Origin: an uncultured Thermoanaerobaculia bacterium
Lineage (GTDB): Bacteria > Acidobacteriota > Thermoanaerobaculia > Multivoradales > Multivoraceae
DNA: 64,000 nt
Assembly (NCBI GenBank): GCA_951812325.1
Contig: OX638294.1
Location: forward strand, 3,510,859 to 3,574,858
Direction: 5' to 3'
Numbering within the stretch: the stretch's first letter is position 1; each line of letters starts with the position of its first letter. The notes below the pieces were generated by a model that worked only from the letters and a program-made list of their open reading frames with translations, searched no databases and had not been told where the DNA came from. Below are positions 17,866-26,577 of the stretch, piece by piece. The translations under genes were made by a program, and so were the position numbers.

Positions 17866-18951
17866 CTACTCGGAGCCGCCGCCGCCGGTGGCGGCGTCGC
17901 CCTCGAGGGCTTCTTCCTCGAGCAGCCGGGCGCCGCGGAGAATGCCGCCCAAGGCGTAGTTGCCTTCGTGGCAGGCGTACTCGTAGACCTTGTTCGTGCT
18001 GGCCGGCCACGGGTACTCACCGCTCCAGGGCTCGGTCCAAGTGTTCGGGTCGTCGACGGTGAAGCCGTAGAGCAGGGTGTCCTCGTCGATGCGGCTGAAG
18101 CGCTCGGTGATCACCATCTCCCTGGAACCCTGGGTGAAGCTGTAGTCGTCGCCGAAGTTCTTCGTCGTGACGACCAGGGTGTCGCCTTCCCAGCGACCGA
18201 CCGACTCGCCGAGCCAGCTTTCGACGTTGTCGTCGTGCTCGGAGTCGATGCGGATGACCCGTGCGTCGTGGTTCATCTCGACCAGGATCATCACGTGGGT
18301 GTCGGTCTGCACGATCCGTTTCATGTTGTTGTACATGACGGGCATGGCCGGCGGTCCGGCGGTGGAGCCGAAGCCGAGCAGGCAGCGCTCTGCGTGGGGG
18401 CGGAGTTCCGGGTCGTCGTAGGGGCCGAACTCGCGGTCGATCCACCAGGCGGTGCCGGTGTTCTCGTGGCGGAAGGCTGCCCCCTCCGCGAACCGCTTCT
18501 TCGCGGCGTCGGTGAGCGCCGGCATCCTGCCGTTCGCGGGCTCGGTGATGATCGACGTGCGGTACTCGCCGTCGAGCTGGAAATTGCCGTCTCCGATGTC
18601 GACGTAGAAGGCGTTGTAGCCGCCGACCTTGCCGGCGGCGCCGGTGAACTCGGGCGCGTAGATGCCGGTACCCCCCTCCGGCGGCGCCTCGCGATTCGGG
18701 TCGCTGGGCGCGTAGTCCTTCTCGAAGTTCGATTGCCAGTGATCCGCGATCGCCTTGGCCTCCTCCGGGGTCAGGGTCAGGTTGTCGCCGTACTGCGCGG
18801 GCCGCTGAAGGGGCGTCAGGGTGGCGACGTCGTAAGTCCCCGAGAGATCGGGCTTGCCGTCAGGCCGGCGGGGAATGTCGTCGGAGGCCGCGATGGAGCC
18901 GACGGCCGCTACGGCCAGCAGCGTCGTGAGAGTGAGAATGCGTCGTGCCAT
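17866..18951 (-). CDS. Uncharacterised periplasmic protein
   Basis: 361 aa. A signal peptide (1-22, ending SIAASDD) precedes RRPDGKPDLSGTYDVATLTP. That opening is shared by a large family of exported proteins common in Acidobacteriota and Proteobacteria, often called hypothetical. Conserved-looking blocks include ERCLLGFGSTAGPPAMPVMY, MILVEMNHDARVIRID, WLGESVGRWEGDTLVVTTKN and YGFTVDDPNTWTEPWSGEYP. The role is unknown. It lies 62 bp downstream of the sarcosine oxidase delta gene on the same strand, possibly co-transcribed. Confidence 0.7.
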   Translation of the reverse strand: MARRILTLTTLLAVAAVGSIAASDDIPRRPDGKPDLSGTYDVATLTPLQRPAQYGDNLTLTPEEAKAIADHWQSNFEKDYAPSDPNREAPPEGGTGIYAPEFTGAAGKVGGYNAFYVDIGDGNFQLDGEYRTSIITEPANGRMPALTDAAKKRFAEGAAFRHENTGTAWWIDREFGPYDDPELRPHAERCLLGFGSTAGPPAMPVMYNNMKRIVQTDTHVMILVEMNHDARVIRIDSEHDDNVESWLGESVGRWEGDTLVVTTKNFGDDYSFTQGSREMVITERFSRIDEDTLLYGFTVDDPNTWTEPWSGEYPWPASTNKVYEYACHEGNYALGGILRGARLLEEEALEGDAATGGGGSE

Positions 18952-19013
18952 GTGCGGCGTCCTCCCGGGTTGCGAACGGTTGCCCTCATCTTAGCCGGAG
19001 ACTGGCTGACCGG

Positions 19014-19262
19014 TCAGGATTCGCCCGGTTCGACGATCCGGTCGGTCGTCGTGTCGCGGCGGACCTCGAACCAGCGCCGGCAGCCCTGCGCGTGGAACCA
19101 GCGCTCGGTCACCGGGCCCTCGGGATTGTCGTGCATGAAGGCGAGGTCGAGGTTGCGCTCGTCGGGATCCGTCAGGTGCTCCGGCGCGCGCCGGATCTCA
19201 CCGTGGACGAACTCGTGGACCGAACGGGCGCCGCAGTTGGGGCATGGAATGCGCAGGCTCAT
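19014..19262 (-). CDS. soxD: Sarcosine oxidase delta subunit
   Basis: 82 aa. It has the zinc-binding start IPCPNCGARSVHEF and the conserved WFHAQGCRRWFEVRRDT near the end; Cys and His ligands are present. SoxD is the small zinc subunit of heterotetrameric sarcosine oxidase, which demethylates sarcosine to glycine and hands the methyl group to tetrahydrofolate. The 118-bp gap between soxB and soxD is longer than at the neighbouring junctions and holds no gene. Confidence 0.88.
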   Translation of the reverse strand: MSLRIPCPNCGARSVHEFVHGEIRRAPEHLTDPDERNLDLAFMHDNPEGPVTERWFHAQGCRRWFEVRRDTTTDRIVEPGES

Positions 19263-19380
19263 TGCCAGTGCCTGCCGGGGAGGCGCTGCGGCACGGCACC
19301 CGGCCGACCCTCTGCCCGCGGGTCCGCGTCCCTGCTGAGCGGGTGACGGCCCGGAAGTTCCGGGGTGCGCAGGTCCATCG

Positions 19381-20589
19381 TCAGTGTGTCCCGGCTGACG
19401 CGCGGTCGGCCATCGTGCGGTCGCGCGCGAAGCGATCGAGGCCGAAGGGTGCGATGAGTTCCGGCACCTCGCCGGTCGCGATGAGCTTCGCCATCTGCTC
19501 GCCGCCGGCCGGGATCGCCTTGAACCCCCAGGTGCCCCAGCCGGTCGTGATGCAGAAGCCGTCCACGCCGGTGGGCCCGAGGATCGGCGAGTAGTCGGGG
19601 CTCATGTCGCACACGCCGGTCCATTGCCGGAGCACCCGCAGGCCCGACATGAAGGGAAGCAGGTAGAGAGCCCGCCGACAGACCTGTTGCACGAAGTCGT
19701 GGCTCGAGCGGTAGGAGAAGCTGGGCTGCGGGTCGACCTCGGCGCCCAGGAGCATCTCGCCGCGGGCGGTCTGCGAGGCGTAGAAGAAGAGTTCCGAGGA
19801 GGCGACGATGGGCCCGAACTGCTGCCGGTAGTGGTTGGTCACGAACGCCTGCAGGCGGTGGGTGCGGATGGGCAGCCGCACCCCGGCCATCGCGGCGAGT
19901 CGGCTGACGTGGCCGCCGACGGCCGAGACGACGACGCCGGCGGCGATGTCACCGGCCGCCGTTCGCACGCCCGCGACCCGGTCGCCTTCCAGGATGAGAC
20001 CCTCGACCGGCAGGTTCTGATGGACATCGACGCCGCGTTCCATCGCGCCCTCCGCGAGCGCCCAGACCACGCGGTCGTGGCGGGCGGTGGCGCCTTGCGG
20101 GTGGTACGAGGCGCCCAGCACCGGCCAGCGGCCGCCGCCGTCCAGGTCGAGCTGCGGGCAGAGTTCCTGGACTCTCCGGGGCCCGACGAACTCCGTTTCC
20201 GCGCCGAACTCGGTGTTCAGCTTCGCCCGCATCCGCTCGGTCCGCGCGGCCGCTTCGGAGTGCGCCATCCACAGGATGCCCTTCTCCTGGTGCATCAACC
20301 AGCGCCCGGTCTCCTCTTCCAGTCCCCGGTAGAGGTCGACGCTGCGCTGGTAGAAGCGGACGGCGGCCGGAATGCCGTAGTTGGCGCGGATGATCGTCGT
20401 GTTCCGGCCCGAGTTGCCGCTGCCGATGTAGCCGCGTTCGAACACGCCGACGTTGGTGATCCCGTGGCGAGTCGCCAGGTAGTAGGCGGTGGCCAGCCCG
20501 TGCCCGCCCGCGCCGACGATCACCACGTCGTAGGCCTTCTTCGGGGGCCGCCAGGTCAGCTTCATCTGTCGCTCGACGAATTCGTTCAT
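19381..20589 (-). CDS. soxB: Sarcosine oxidase beta subunit
   Basis: 402 aa from ATG 20589, which overlaps the stop of the upstream fused subunit (ATGA) and has GGAGG upstream. The Rossmann FAD motif is YDVVIVGAGGHGLATAYYLA (about 20-40), with GSGNSGRNTTIIRANYG downstream. That region supplies the covalent-flavin His/Arg neighbourhood in this family. The C-terminal GFCITTGWGTWGFKAIPAGG closes the flavin site. This subunit carries the oxidative demethylation centre. It is also consistent with related dimethylglycine/N-methyl amino acid oxidases, but the delta neighbour favours sarcosine. Confidence 0.9.
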   Translation of the reverse strand: MNEFVERQMKLTWRPPKKAYDVVIVGAGGHGLATAYYLATRHGITNVGVFERGYIGSGNSGRNTTIIRANYGIPAAVRFYQRSVDLYRGLEEETGRWLMHQEKGILWMAHSEAAARTERMRAKLNTEFGAETEFVGPRRVQELCPQLDLDGGGRWPVLGASYHPQGATARHDRVVWALAEGAMERGVDVHQNLPVEGLILEGDRVAGVRTAAGDIAAGVVVSAVGGHVSRLAAMAGVRLPIRTHRLQAFVTNHYRQQFGPIVASSELFFYASQTARGEMLLGAEVDPQPSFSYRSSHDFVQQVCRRALYLLPFMSGLRVLRQWTGVCDMSPDYSPILGPTGVDGFCITTGWGTWGFKAIPAGGEQMAKLIATGEVPELIAPFGLDRFARDRTMADRASAGTH

Positions 20590-23500
20590 GCCGCGCCTCC
20601 GGCGTCGTAGCCGAGCGCCCGGCTCAGACGGCGCTGGAAGGCGGCGGCGAACGGGGCCGGCGCCAGGAGCAGCGTCCGCCCGGTCTCGAACCACAGTTTG
20701 ACCGGAATGCCGGCGACCGCGCCCTGGGCCAGCGTCGGCCGCGCGACTGGTCGTTTCCAGTCGCACTCGCGGTTGAGGAATGCCGCGGTGTCGGCGGCAT
20801 CGAGCCAGACGCAGGAGAAGCCGGTCTCGCGCTCGACGATCGCGTGCGGGTCGCCGGCGACCTCGAAGTCGGGCGGCGCGGTGACGAGGAGTTCGTCGGC
20901 GGCGATGCGCATCGCCAGCGCATCGCCCGGCCACGGCGGGTCTGCCGTCAGGGCGTCGAGAGCCGCGGGAGCGGCCGCGGCCCGGGTTGCCTCGAGCGGA
21001 CGCAGCCGCGGCGGGCCGGAGGGAGTCGCGGTGGCCATGTCGGTTGCTTCGGGGCGCTCGGCGGGGAAGTCGCGGACCTCCTCCGGCGGCATGCCCGCGA
21101 GGTCGATGGTGACGCGGGCCCGCTCACCGTCCGGGTCGTGAAGGGGACGATCGACGCGGCGTGCCGGCAGGCCATCGACCGTGACCTCCCGGGGCAGGTT
21201 GCCCTGGTCGTCCACGTGGAGCCACCCGAGCATGGCTGTGCCCCTGCCTGCGCCCGCGTCCGTGGGCGCTCCCGTGCCTCTGCCCGCGCCCGCGCCGGTG
21301 CCTACGCCCCTGCCCGTGCCCACGGCTGTGCCGGCGGCCACGGCTGTGCCGGTGGTCGAGCGCGTGCCCGCGCTCGTGTCCGAGTCCGTGTCCGCGGCCG
21401 TGCGTGCGCCGCTGTCCGTGCGCGTGTCCGTTGTCATGCCTGTTTCCGCGCCCGTTTCCGCGCCCGTGTCCGCGGCCGTGCCGCCGCTTCCCGGTGCGGG
21501 CCTTGCGGCCGACGTCACGTAGCCGGCGTAGCGGCCGCCGTCGTGAATTGCCGTTCCCTCCGGAGACGCGCCGCGCTGCGCGGACGGCGACTCGACCATC
21601 CGGAGAGCGACCAGCTGCCGGTCGGGCGGTTGCCTGTTCGTCCGCAGGACCGCCTGCCGACCGATGAAGTCCCCCTTGGTCATGTCGACCGTCCACTCGT
21701 GGCCGAGCCGGCGGGGGGTCGAGTCGTAGTCCGTGTCCTGACCGACGACGATGTGGCCCTTCTCGAGCCGGAGGTGGAGGAGGGTCTGCAGGCCGTGGGG
21801 CCGCGCATGCAGATCGCCGCCGAGCGAGAGCAGCCGCCGCCAGAGTCGGCCGGCGTCGGCGGCGGCATGGTGGAGCTCGTACGAGAGCTCGCCGGTGAAG
21901 CTCAACCGCAGGACACGGCAGTCGATGCCGGCGATGCGCAGGCGCCGGTGGCGGCTGAACCCGGGCAATCGCCCCGCGCCGGCCCGCGCCAGCAGCCTGG
22001 CCGCCAGGGGCCCGGTGACGTGGATCGCGGCGAGCGAGGCGGTCCGATTCAGGATCCGGACATCGAAGCGGAAGGCCTCGGCCCAGTCCCGCAGCCACAG
22101 TTCAAGGAAGCCCGACCCGCCGGAGGTCGAGGTGAGGAAGAACCTGCCGCCGTCCGCGACGGCTTCTTCCCGGCAGAGCATGCCGTCGTCCAGCGCGTAG
22201 CCGCGCTCGTCCAGCATGAGGACGTATCGGCAGCGGCCGGGCCTGATCGCAGCGACCCGGCTGGGGACGATCCGCTCCAGGAACGCCTCGGCGTCCGGCC
22301 CGGCGATCGCCATCTTGCCGAGCGAACTCACGTCGCCGAGCGAGACGCGGTCGCGCACGGCGTTGTACTCGTCGCGCGCCTCGCCGCAGGTCCACGGTCG
22401 CCACCAGCCGCCGGCGCGGTCCATCCGCGCGCCGAGCCGGAGGTGCTCGTCGTGAAGGGGCGACCGGGCGGTCGCCGCGGTATGCGCCCCGGCGGCCAGT
22501 TCGCGGACGGTGAGCTGGCGGTTGAGCGGCCGGGCCGTGAAGGCGGGCGGCGGTAGCTGGGTTCCACGCAGCACGGATCCGGCGTCCGAATCTGCGTCCG
22601 GGTGGCGCCGGCCGCTCCGTTCGAGCAGGAAGCTGCGCAGGTAGGGAAGGCAGACGCCGCCCTGGCAGGCGCCGGTGCCGGCAAGGGTGGCGCGCTTCAG
22701 CAGTTCCATTTCGCGGAAGCCGCGCTCCCAGACGCCGTCCAGATCGGCGACGGTGACGCCGCTGCACGGACAGACGGTCCCTTCGCGGGGACAGGGCGGC
22801 AGTTCGGATTCCACTGCGGCGCTGCCGACGGTTCGCACCGGCAGGTCGGAGGCCATCCGGGCCAGCGCCGTCCGCGGTTGGCGGCCGAGGTCGAGAATCG
22901 CCGTGTCGCACTCGACCCGGCGCTCTGGCGCCTCCCGCTCGTCCCGCGGGCGGACCACGACCGCCTCGAGGCGGCGCCTGCCCTCGAAACGGATGAGGTC
23001 CCAACCGCCCTCGCCCAGCCGCACGTGGCGGCCACGGACTGCCGCGGGCAGGTCGGGCCGTACCTCACCCAGCGACACGGCGCGGCCGAAATCGAGGCCG
23101 GCTGCGGCAAGGCCGCAGGCTGCGCCGACGGTCAACAGGCCTTCGAGGTCGCTGCCGGGAACGACCGGTTGGACTTCGGCGGCGCCGGCGGCGACGACGA
23201 TCTCATGCCTGGGGTGAACATGGAGCACCCGCCCGGCGTCGTCCGATGCAACGACCAGCGGCCCCGGGTAGACGCCGGTGACCTGCTGGCCTTCCCCGGC
23301 GTCCAGGGTGACGACCTCCTGCCCCGCGGCGCGCGCCTCGGCGGCGGCCCGGCGGCCCGAGTTGCCCTGGCCGATGACCACGGTGTCGCAGTGAACGTGG
23401 TGGGCGGGCTCGGGCGTTCCTGACAGAGGGCGCCGCCGCGCCCGGCGCCGGGTACCGCGGGCCGACGCTGCGCGGCGGCGCCCGGGGTGCGGCTCGACGG

Positions 23501-23777
23501 GGGCGCTCGAGCTGCCGGTGACGTCCGAATCGGGCAGCAGAGGCGGCGTCTGGCCGCCGAAGTGGTCCCGGCGCACGGCCATGCCGGGCGCGGCCTTCAC
23601 CTGGCAGCTCCGCGTGTAGGCGACGCCATCGGCGGTCACAAGGCAGTTCGGACAGTCGCCGGCCAGACACAGGCAGCCGCCCCCGGTCGGGTGCAGGCCG
23701 GCGCGAACCATCGCGACCAGCAGGCTGTCGCCCGCCTGGGTCTCGACCGGCTTCCCGTCTACTTCGAAGCGGGCCAC
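20586..23777 (-). CDS. soxA: Sarcosine oxidase alpha-gamma fusion
   Basis: 1063 aa from GTG 23777. Order: an N-terminal ferredoxin-like segment with a Cys cluster (GGGCLCLAGDCPNC, about 33-46); a shortened nucleotide-binding domain (TVVIGQGNSGRRAAAEARA); a BFD-like CPCSGVTVADLD...ACQGGVCLPY cluster; a GcvT-type tetrahydrofolate domain (about 500-830); and at about 930-1063 a SoxG-like gamma domain (DFEVAGDPHAIVERETGFSC, KLWFETGRTLLLAPAPF). The usual gene order is soxB-D-A-G; here soxG is fused to soxA and precedes soxB. A Thr/Gly/Ala-rich insertion of about 85 residues (about 755-840) interrupts the last beta-barrel of the folate domain. Confidence 0.88.
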   Translation of the reverse strand: MARFEVDGKPVETQAGDSLLVAMVRAGLHPTGGGCLCLAGDCPNCLVTADGVAYTRSCQVKAAPGMAVRRDHFGGQTPPLLPDSDVTGSSSAPVEPHPGRRRAASARGTRRRARRRPLSGTPEPAHHVHCDTVVIGQGNSGRRAAAEARAAGQEVVTLDAGEGQQVTGVYPGPLVVASDDAGRVLHVHPRHEIVVAAGAAEVQPVVPGSDLEGLLTVGAACGLAAAGLDFGRAVSLGEVRPDLPAAVRGRHVRLGEGGWDLIRFEGRRRLEAVVVRPRDEREAPERRVECDTAILDLGRQPRTALARMASDLPVRTVGSAAVESELPPCPREGTVCPCSGVTVADLDGVWERGFREMELLKRATLAGTGACQGGVCLPYLRSFLLERSGRRHPDADSDAGSVLRGTQLPPPAFTARPLNRQLTVRELAAGAHTAATARSPLHDEHLRLGARMDRAGGWWRPWTCGEARDEYNAVRDRVSLGDVSSLGKMAIAGPDAEAFLERIVPSRVAAIRPGRCRYVLMLDERGYALDDGMLCREEAVADGGRFFLTSTSGGSGFLELWLRDWAEAFRFDVRILNRTASLAAIHVTGPLAARLLARAGAGRLPGFSRHRRLRIAGIDCRVLRLSFTGELSYELHHAAADAGRLWRRLLSLGGDLHARPHGLQTLLHLRLEKGHIVVGQDTDYDSTPRRLGHEWTVDMTKGDFIGRQAVLRTNRQPPDRQLVALRMVESPSAQRGASPEGTAIHDGGRYAGYVTSAARPAPGSGGTAADTGAETGAETGMTTDTRTDSGARTAADTDSDTSAGTRSTTGTAVAAGTAVGTGRGVGTGAGAGRGTGAPTDAGAGRGTAMLGWLHVDDQGNLPREVTVDGLPARRVDRPLHDPDGERARVTIDLAGMPPEEVRDFPAERPEATDMATATPSGPPRLRPLEATRAAAAPAALDALTADPPWPGDALAMRIAADELLVTAPPDFEVAGDPHAIVERETGFSCVWLDAADTAAFLNRECDWKRPVARPTLAQGAVAGIPVKLWFETGRTLLLAPAPFAAAFQRRLSRALGYDAGGAA

Positions 23778-23861
23778 GGCGCGAATGGTACTGAGGTTCC
23801 CTGCGACCGCCGCGCCAGCTTGCGCCCGTCCGGGTCGCGGGCCTGGGCGCCCGGTTCAGGG

Positions 23862-24002
23862 CCGTTCCAAAGTCGGGAACCTCGGTGACCGATGTGAGGA
23901 AACCACTCCGGAATCGGCAACTCGGCGCCGGCACGGCTCTTGACCCTCGGGAATGAAGGCCTCCCGCCCACGCCCAGCGTGAAGCGCTGGACTTTGGAAT
24001 GG
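23862..24002. promoter_or_regulatory. Inverted repeat between divergent sox and lipid genes
   Basis: CCGTTCCAAAGTC at 23862-23874 and GACTTTGGAATGG at 23990-24002 are reverse complements at 12 of 13 positions, 115 bp apart. The 280-bp interval 23778-24057 separates the divergent sox operon and the FabG-like gene. A shared regulator or DNA loop is possible. No -10/-35 boxes assigned. Confidence 0.35.
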
Positions 24003-24057
24003 TCCTGAGGGCGCCAGGCGCCGTGATCGACAGGGCCGCTACGATTGCGGCCGGCTC

Positions 24058-24801
24058 ATGACTGCTTCCCTTTCCGGTCAGGTGATCCTCGTCACCGGCT
24101 CGACCCGCGGCATTGGCCGGGCAACCGCCGAGGCCGCCGCCGCGCTAGGCGCCACGGTTGCCGTGCATGGGCGGGAACTCGCCCAGGTCGAGGCGGTTTG
24201 CGGCGAGATGGGCGCCGGGAGTTGCATCCCGCTCGCCGCCGACCTCGACGACCCCGAGAACGCCGCCGCGCTGGTCGATCAGGTGGTCGAACGCTGCGGC
24301 CGGATCGACGGTCTCGTGAACAACGCCGGCGGCGGGCGTCCGGTCGCGTTCCGCGGTCTCGATCTCGACTCCTGGCGGGCGACCCAGCGGGTGAATCTCG
24401 AATCCGCGTTCGCGGCCTCGCGGGCGGCGTACCGGGTCATGCGCAGGGCCAGGCGCGGCAGCATCGTCAACATGGCTTCTCTCGCGGCACACGGCCCGGG
24501 CGGATGGATGGGCGCCGACTACGCCGCGTCCAAGGCCGGCCTGGTCAGTCTCACCCGCAGTCTTGCCCTCGAGGCCGCGCGCTTCGGCGTCCGCTGCAAC
24601 GCGGTGTCGCCGGGCTTCATCGAAACGGACATGACGGGTGAACTCACCGACGACCAGCGGCAGAGGCTGCGCGTGCCGCTGGGACGGCTGGGGACGCCGG
24701 CGGAAGTCGCCGCCGTGGTCATGTTCCTGCTGTCGCCGGAATCGTCCTACGTGACGGGTCAGGCGATCCACGTCAACGGCGGGTTGTCGATGTATGGCTA
24801 G
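24058..24801 (+). CDS. FabG-like short-chain dehydrogenase/reductase
   Basis: 247 aa. Classical SDR: cofactor motif TGSTRGIGRA (about 14-23), NNAGG, catalytic Ser in NMASLAA, YAASK with Y155 and K159, and PGFIETDMTG. The Arg-rich cofactor loop (VHGRELAQVE) suits NADPH. It probably reduces a 3-oxoacyl-ACP. It is the first gene of a reductase, ketosynthase, ACP, acyltransferase group; the next gene starts eight bases before its stop. Confidence 0.85.
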   Translation: MTASLSGQVILVTGSTRGIGRATAEAAAALGATVAVHGRELAQVEAVCGEMGAGSCIPLAADLDDPENAAALVDQVVERCGRIDGLVNNAGGGRPVAFRGLDLDSWRATQRVNLESAFAASRAAYRVMRRARRGSIVNMASLAAHGPGGWMGADYAASKAGLVSLTRSLALEAARFGVRCNAVSPGFIETDMTGELTDDQRQRLRVPLGRLGTPAEVAAVVMFLLSPESSYVTGQAIHVNGGLSMYG

Positions 24802-26029
24802 GCGCGTCGCTGTCACCGGCCTTGGCGTTGCCTGCGCCGTCGGCGCCGATGTCGAGACCTTCCGGGACAACCTGGTCGCCGGTCGCGGCGGCGTCGGCAA
24901 GCTCCGGTCGCTCGACACGTCGGCGCTTAGGGTCGGCATCGGCGCGGAGGTCGACGCCGACACGGTGCGCGCCGGGCTGAAGCGGCTGCGCCGCCGACCC
25001 ACCGACCGGGCCGTCGATCTGGGGCTCGTCGCCGCGGCCGACGCGCTCGAGGCGGCCGGTCTGATCGCCGGCGCGCCGCCCCACGAGCCACAGCCGGTGG
25101 CGGTCGTTCTGGGCACCGGCGCCGGCTCGGCGGAGAGCCACACCACGGGCCACCAGCGGTTCCATGAGCGCGGCGTGCGGGGACTGCGGCCGTCGACGGT
25201 GCCGCGCTGCATGTACAACTCGATCTCGGCGGGAATCTCGATTCACTTCAAGCTGACCGGCATCAACTACGTCGTCGTCTCGGCGTGCACGTCGGCGACG
25301 AACGCGATCGGCATGGCCTGCCGGATGGTGCGCGACGGGTACGCCGACACCGTGCTCAGCGGCGGCGCCGACGGTTTCTTCGACCCGTTCTACTTCGGAA
25401 TCTGGAACAACCTGGGCGTCATGTCGCGAAATCCCGATCCGGCCCGCGCCTGCCGGCCCTTCGACGCCGACCGCGACGGCACGGTGTTCGGGGAGGGCGC
25501 CGGCATGCTGGTCCTCGAGTCGTGGGACCGGGCTCGCGGCCGCGGCGCGCGTATCCGGGGCGAGGTCGTCGGCTACGGCGAGTCGTCCGACGCCAGCCAT
25601 CTGACGAGTCCGAGCGCCGAGGGCCAGGCGGCGGCGATGCGCGCCGCTCTCGAATCGGCCGGGATCGAACCGGCCGATCTCGGCGCGGTGAACGCCCACG
25701 GCACCGCCACGCGCGCCAACGATCTCTGCGAGAGCCAGTCGATCCGGGCCGTGCTGGGCGCCGCCGCGGACCAGGTCGCCGTTTCGGCGAACAAGTCGTA
25801 CTTCGGACACACGCTGGGCGCCTCCGGCGCGATCGAGGCGATCGCGGCGCTGCTCGGCATCGAACAGGGGTTGCTGCCGCCGAATCTGAACCTCGACAAC
25901 CCCGATCCCGAATGCGACGTGCGGCTTGTGGGCAGCGAACCGGAGCGCCTCGAGCGTCCTCTGGTCATGAAGAACAGCTTCGGCTTCGGCGGCAGCAACG
26001 GCGTCCTGGTGCTGGGACCGGGAGAGTAG
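24794..26029 (+). CDS. FabF-like 3-oxoacyl-ACP synthase
   Basis: 411 aa. The complete ketosynthase triad is visible: C165 in SACTSATNAIG, H302 in NAHGTATRAND, H339 in KSYFGHTLGASGAIEA, and a C-terminal GFGGSNGVLVL. It condenses acyl-enzyme with malonyl-ACP. The adjacent reductase, ACP and acyltransferase suggest a dedicated acyl chain (secondary lipid) rather than bulk fatty acid synthesis. It overlaps the reductase gene by eight bases. Confidence 0.88.
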   Translation: MARRVAVTGLGVACAVGADVETFRDNLVAGRGGVGKLRSLDTSALRVGIGAEVDADTVRAGLKRLRRRPTDRAVDLGLVAAADALEAAGLIAGAPPHEPQPVAVVLGTGAGSAESHTTGHQRFHERGVRGLRPSTVPRCMYNSISAGISIHFKLTGINYVVVSACTSATNAIGMACRMVRDGYADTVLSGGADGFFDPFYFGIWNNLGVMSRNPDPARACRPFDADRDGTVFGEGAGMLVLESWDRARGRGARIRGEVVGYGESSDASHLTSPSAEGQAAAMRAALESAGIEPADLGAVNAHGTATRANDLCESQSIRAVLGAAADQVAVSANKSYFGHTLGASGAIEAIAALLGIEQGLLPPNLNLDNPDPECDVRLVGSEPERLERPLVMKNSFGFGGSNGVLVLGPGE

Positions 26030-26227
26030 CTGCGCCGCTGCTGAGGCCGACTCGTTGGTGCAGCCGCCACGACGCCCGAGGCCTCCGCCAGTTGTTGCGG
26101 CAACACCCCGTCGTTGCCGGAGTTTGTCGCCGGGGTCCCGACACGGAGTCGTCGACGGGTTCGGCGGCGATACGGACGTCGTACCCGGTGGACCGCTGCC
26201 GGCTCATCGGCGATAACCTTCCGGCCC

Positions 26228-26482
26228 ATGGACGGCAACGGAACGTCGGAGATTCTCGTCCGGCTGCGCGAGGTGCTGCGCGACAGCGCGGTGGAGGAGC
26301 GGGATTGGGATGCCGTGGCGCCCGAGACCACGATCGAGTCGCTGGGGTTCGACTCTCTGACCATCCTCGACGTGCTCTACGACGTGGAGGAGGAGTTCGG
26401 TATCGCCCTGGAGCCGAAGCAGGTGGTGAAGACCCGGACGGTCGGCGAGATCATCGGTCTGTTGCAGCAGCACGGAGCCTGA
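26228..26482 (+). CDS. Acyl carrier protein
   Basis: 84 aa from ATG 26228. The phosphopantetheine site is GFDSLTILD with S43; acidic four-helix layout (LYDVEEEFGIAL, VVKTRTVGEIIGLL). It carries the growing chain for the neighbouring ketosynthase and reductase. The 198-bp gap before it shows no gene. Its last 3' bases are part of a direct repeat that recurs at the start of the next gene. Confidence 0.88.
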   Translation: MDGNGTSEILVRLREVLRDSAVEERDWDAVAPETTIESLGFDSLTILDVLYDVEEEFGIALEPKQVVKTRTVGEIIGLLQQHGA

Positions 26483-26577
26483 CCGCGGCCTTCCGCCTCC
26501 GGGGCCTCGGCAGCTGCCTGGAAGACGTGCGAACTGCCGAGCGGCGCGGAGCCTGACTGTGGCCTTCCACCTCCGGG
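26475..26577 (+). repeat. Gene-junction duplication, 31 bp, period 72
   Basis: CGGAGCCTGACCGCGGCCTT and its continuation at 26475-26505 recurs as CGGAGCCTGACTGTGGCCTT and its continuation at 26547-26577, 72 bp later. The first copy spans the ACP stop; the second spans the acyltransferase GTG start. The ancestral junction was probably a tight overlap that was tandemly duplicated. Confidence 0.8.

Noticed and set aside
20844..22556. 570-codon plus-strand frame opposite soxA
   Set aside because: Antisense shadow of a gene with clear cofactor motifs and sox neighbours.
24145..25810. Two long minus-strand frames opposite the FabG- and FabF-like genes
   Set aside because: Antisense to genes with complete catalytic residues. 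No motif in the minus reading.
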